Shown: positions 62,979-64,000 of the stretch, piece after piece
Position numbering within the stretch: position 1 is the first letter of the stretch
Layout of the letters: the number at the start of each line of letters is the position of its first letter
Origin: Nocardia ignorata NBRC 108230
GTDB lineage: Bacteria > Actinomycetota > Actinomycetes > Mycobacteriales > Mycobacteriaceae
Direction: 5' to 3'
DNA: 64,000 bases
Assembly (NCBI RefSeq): GCF_001612905.1
Contig: NZ_BDBI01000002.1
Span: 62,001-126,000, forward strand
Position numbers and translations under genes: made by a program
Notes under the pieces: model-generated
What the model was told of the DNA's origin: nothing
The model's input: only the letters and a program-made list of their open reading frames with translations
Databases searched by the model: none

Positions 62979-64000
62979 GTGCTGTTCAGCGATGTCGTCG
63001 CGACCTCGGAGCAGGTTCGGGCCACCCGGTCGCGCAAGGAGAAGACCGCTGCCCTCGCCGCGTTGCTCTCGGCCGCGGGTCCGGCGGGGATCGGCACCGT
63101 GGTCGCCTGGTTGTCGGGTGAACTCACCCAGGGCCGGATCGGTGTGGGGTGGCGAACGGTCACCGGGCTGGGCGCGGCGGCGAGCGATCGGAACCGACTC
63201 ACGGTCGAACAGGTCGACGACTACTTCACCCGGCTGAAGGGCGTGAGTTCCACCAAAAGCCGCCGCGAAATACTCACCGAGCTGTTCACGGCGGCGACCG
63301 AAGAGGAACAGTCCTTCCTGATCCGGCTGCTCACCGGCGAACTGCGCCAGGGCGCGCTCACCGCGCAGGTGGTGGAGGGCCTGGCCCGATCCACCGGCAT
63401 CGGCGTAGACGTGATCCGCCGCGCGCACATGCTGTCCGGGAACCTGCCCGCCACCGCCGTCGCCGCGATCACCGGCGGCGAGGACGCGCTGCGGGAGTTC
63501 CGTCTCGAGGTCGGCAGGCCGGTCGCGCCGATGCTCGCCTCCCCGGGCGGTTCACTGGACGAGGCGCTGGCCGAACTCGGCCCGCAGGTGAGCGTCGAAC
63601 ACAAACTCGACGGCGCCCGCATCCAGGCGCACCGGGCGGGGGAGCAGGTGTGGGTGTTCACCCGCACCCTGCGCGACATCACCGCAGGCGTTCCCGAACT
63701 GGTCGAACTGGTTCGTGGCCTCGACTGCACGAGCGTGGTGCTCGACGGCGAGACCCTCGCGCTCACCGACGCCGGTCGCCCGCGCCCGTTCCAGGAGACG
63801 ATGAGCCGCTTCGCCACCATCGGCGACACGCGCGAACTGCTGCTGCACCCGTACTTCTTCGACTGCCTGCACCTGGACGGCGAAGACCTGCTCGACGAGC
63901 CCCTGCGGGTGCGCCGCCGGGCGCTGGACCGGGTGGCCGGACCGCACGCCATCCCGACACTGGTCGCGCCCGACGCCGAGGCGGCCGCCGAGTGCTACGA
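62979..64000 (+). CDS. ligB: ATP-dependent DNA ligase LigB, 3' end outside window
   Basis: At least 340 residues before the right edge cuts the frame. N-terminal DNA-binding domain (FSDVVATSEQVRATRSRKEKTAALAALL ... FLIRLLTGELRQGALTAQVVEGLAR) then adenylation domain: motif I EHKLDGARIQ with the AMP-accepting lysine, motif III-like VLDGETLAL, and YFFDCLHLDGEDL. This order matches actinobacterial LigB (Rv3062 type). It joins nicks in DNA using ATP; the main replicative ligase in these bacteria is NAD-dependent. GTG start at 62979 with no in-frame alternative upstream. Divergent from ramB. Confidence 0.9.
   Translation, partial: MLFSDVVATSEQVRATRSRKEKTAALAALLSAAGPAGIGTVVAWLSGELTQGRIGVGWRTVTGLGAAASDRNRLTVEQVDDYFTRLKGVSSTKSRREILTELFTAATEEEQSFLIRLLTGELRQGALTAQVVEGLARSTGIGVDVIRRAHMLSGNLPATAVAAITGGEDALREFRLEVGRPVAPMLASPGGSLDEALAELGPQVSVEHKLDGARIQAHRAGEQVWVFTRTLRDITAGVPELVELVRGLDCTSVVLDGETLALTDAGRPRPFQETMSRFATIGDTRELLLHPYFFDCLHLDGEDLLDEPLRVRRRALDRVAGPHAIPTLVAPDAEAAAECY

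Overview
The window is about 68-70% G+C, gene-dense, and coded on both strands with many 4-base ATGA/GTGA overlaps. Gene content points to a mycolic-acid actinomycete of the Nocardia/Rhodococcus type. Several genes are homologues of the Mycobacterium tuberculosis sodC (Rv0432) to ramB (Rv0465c) neighbourhood: sodC, a YbdK-type ligase, a Cdc48-like AAA ATPase, pssA, psd, groEL2, lpdC and ramB. Accessory genes are inserted between them. That comparison is from memory, not from a search. I found no rRNA, tRNA, CRISPR array, insertion sequence or prophage.

Layout. 1-3128: sodC (5' cut), a glutamate-cysteine ligase-like enzyme and a PAP2-type membrane phosphatase. 3129-9027 (minus): a complete Mrp cation/proton antiporter operon with subunits A and B fused. 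9136-12666 (minus): a polytopic membrane protein and the AAA ATPase. 12805-16895: a small lipoprotein, a UBP zinc finger protein, a cyclic-nucleotide-domain histidine kinase, a receiver-flavoprotein fusion and a 59-residue protein. 17085-20287: a FabH-like synthase, a GlsB-type stress membrane protein, and psd-pssA. 20373-22460: an ECF41 sigma factor and its oxidoreductase. 22464-26369: a membrane-anchored protein, a Clp-N/HTH protein with twin operators, and groEL2 behind two tandem CIRCE elements. 26565-33352: small regulated units of SRPBCC proteins, hydrolases, TetR and MarR regulators and a lipoprotein, most with visible palindromic operators, plus a 40-codon gene. 33371-38996: an S9 peptidase, a secreted AMIN-like protein, an M19-like protein, an alkenal/quinone reductase and a DHFR-like reductase. 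39048-43589: a YczE-like membrane protein, adenine deaminase, a divergent LysR and a convergent AraC. 43710-46559: a four-gene type VII secretion-like cassette. 46805-53731: lpdA, an L,D-transpeptidase, a polysaccharide deacetylase, an HxlR/NmrA pair, DoxX, VOC, AhpD-like and NERD-like proteins. 53814-59325: a GntR regulator and urtABCDE (urea uptake). 59645-64000: a FadE5-like acyl-CoA dehydrogenase, RamB, and an ATP-dependent DNA ligase cut by the right edge.

The most useful non-gene signals are palindromes that pair regulators with targets. One TetR appears to own two sites of the form CCATACGC-N2-GCGTATGG. The Clp-N gene has two identical-arm palindromes covering a probable leaderless promoter. 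Two GTGAC-N5-GTCAC sites sit in front of a divergent SRPBCC/small-protein pair. Simple operators lie between the MarR and HxlR regulators and their divergent neighbours. The strongest candidates for undescribed biology are the kinase plus receiver-flavoprotein redox pair, whose expected redox cysteines are missing, and the type VII-like cassette.
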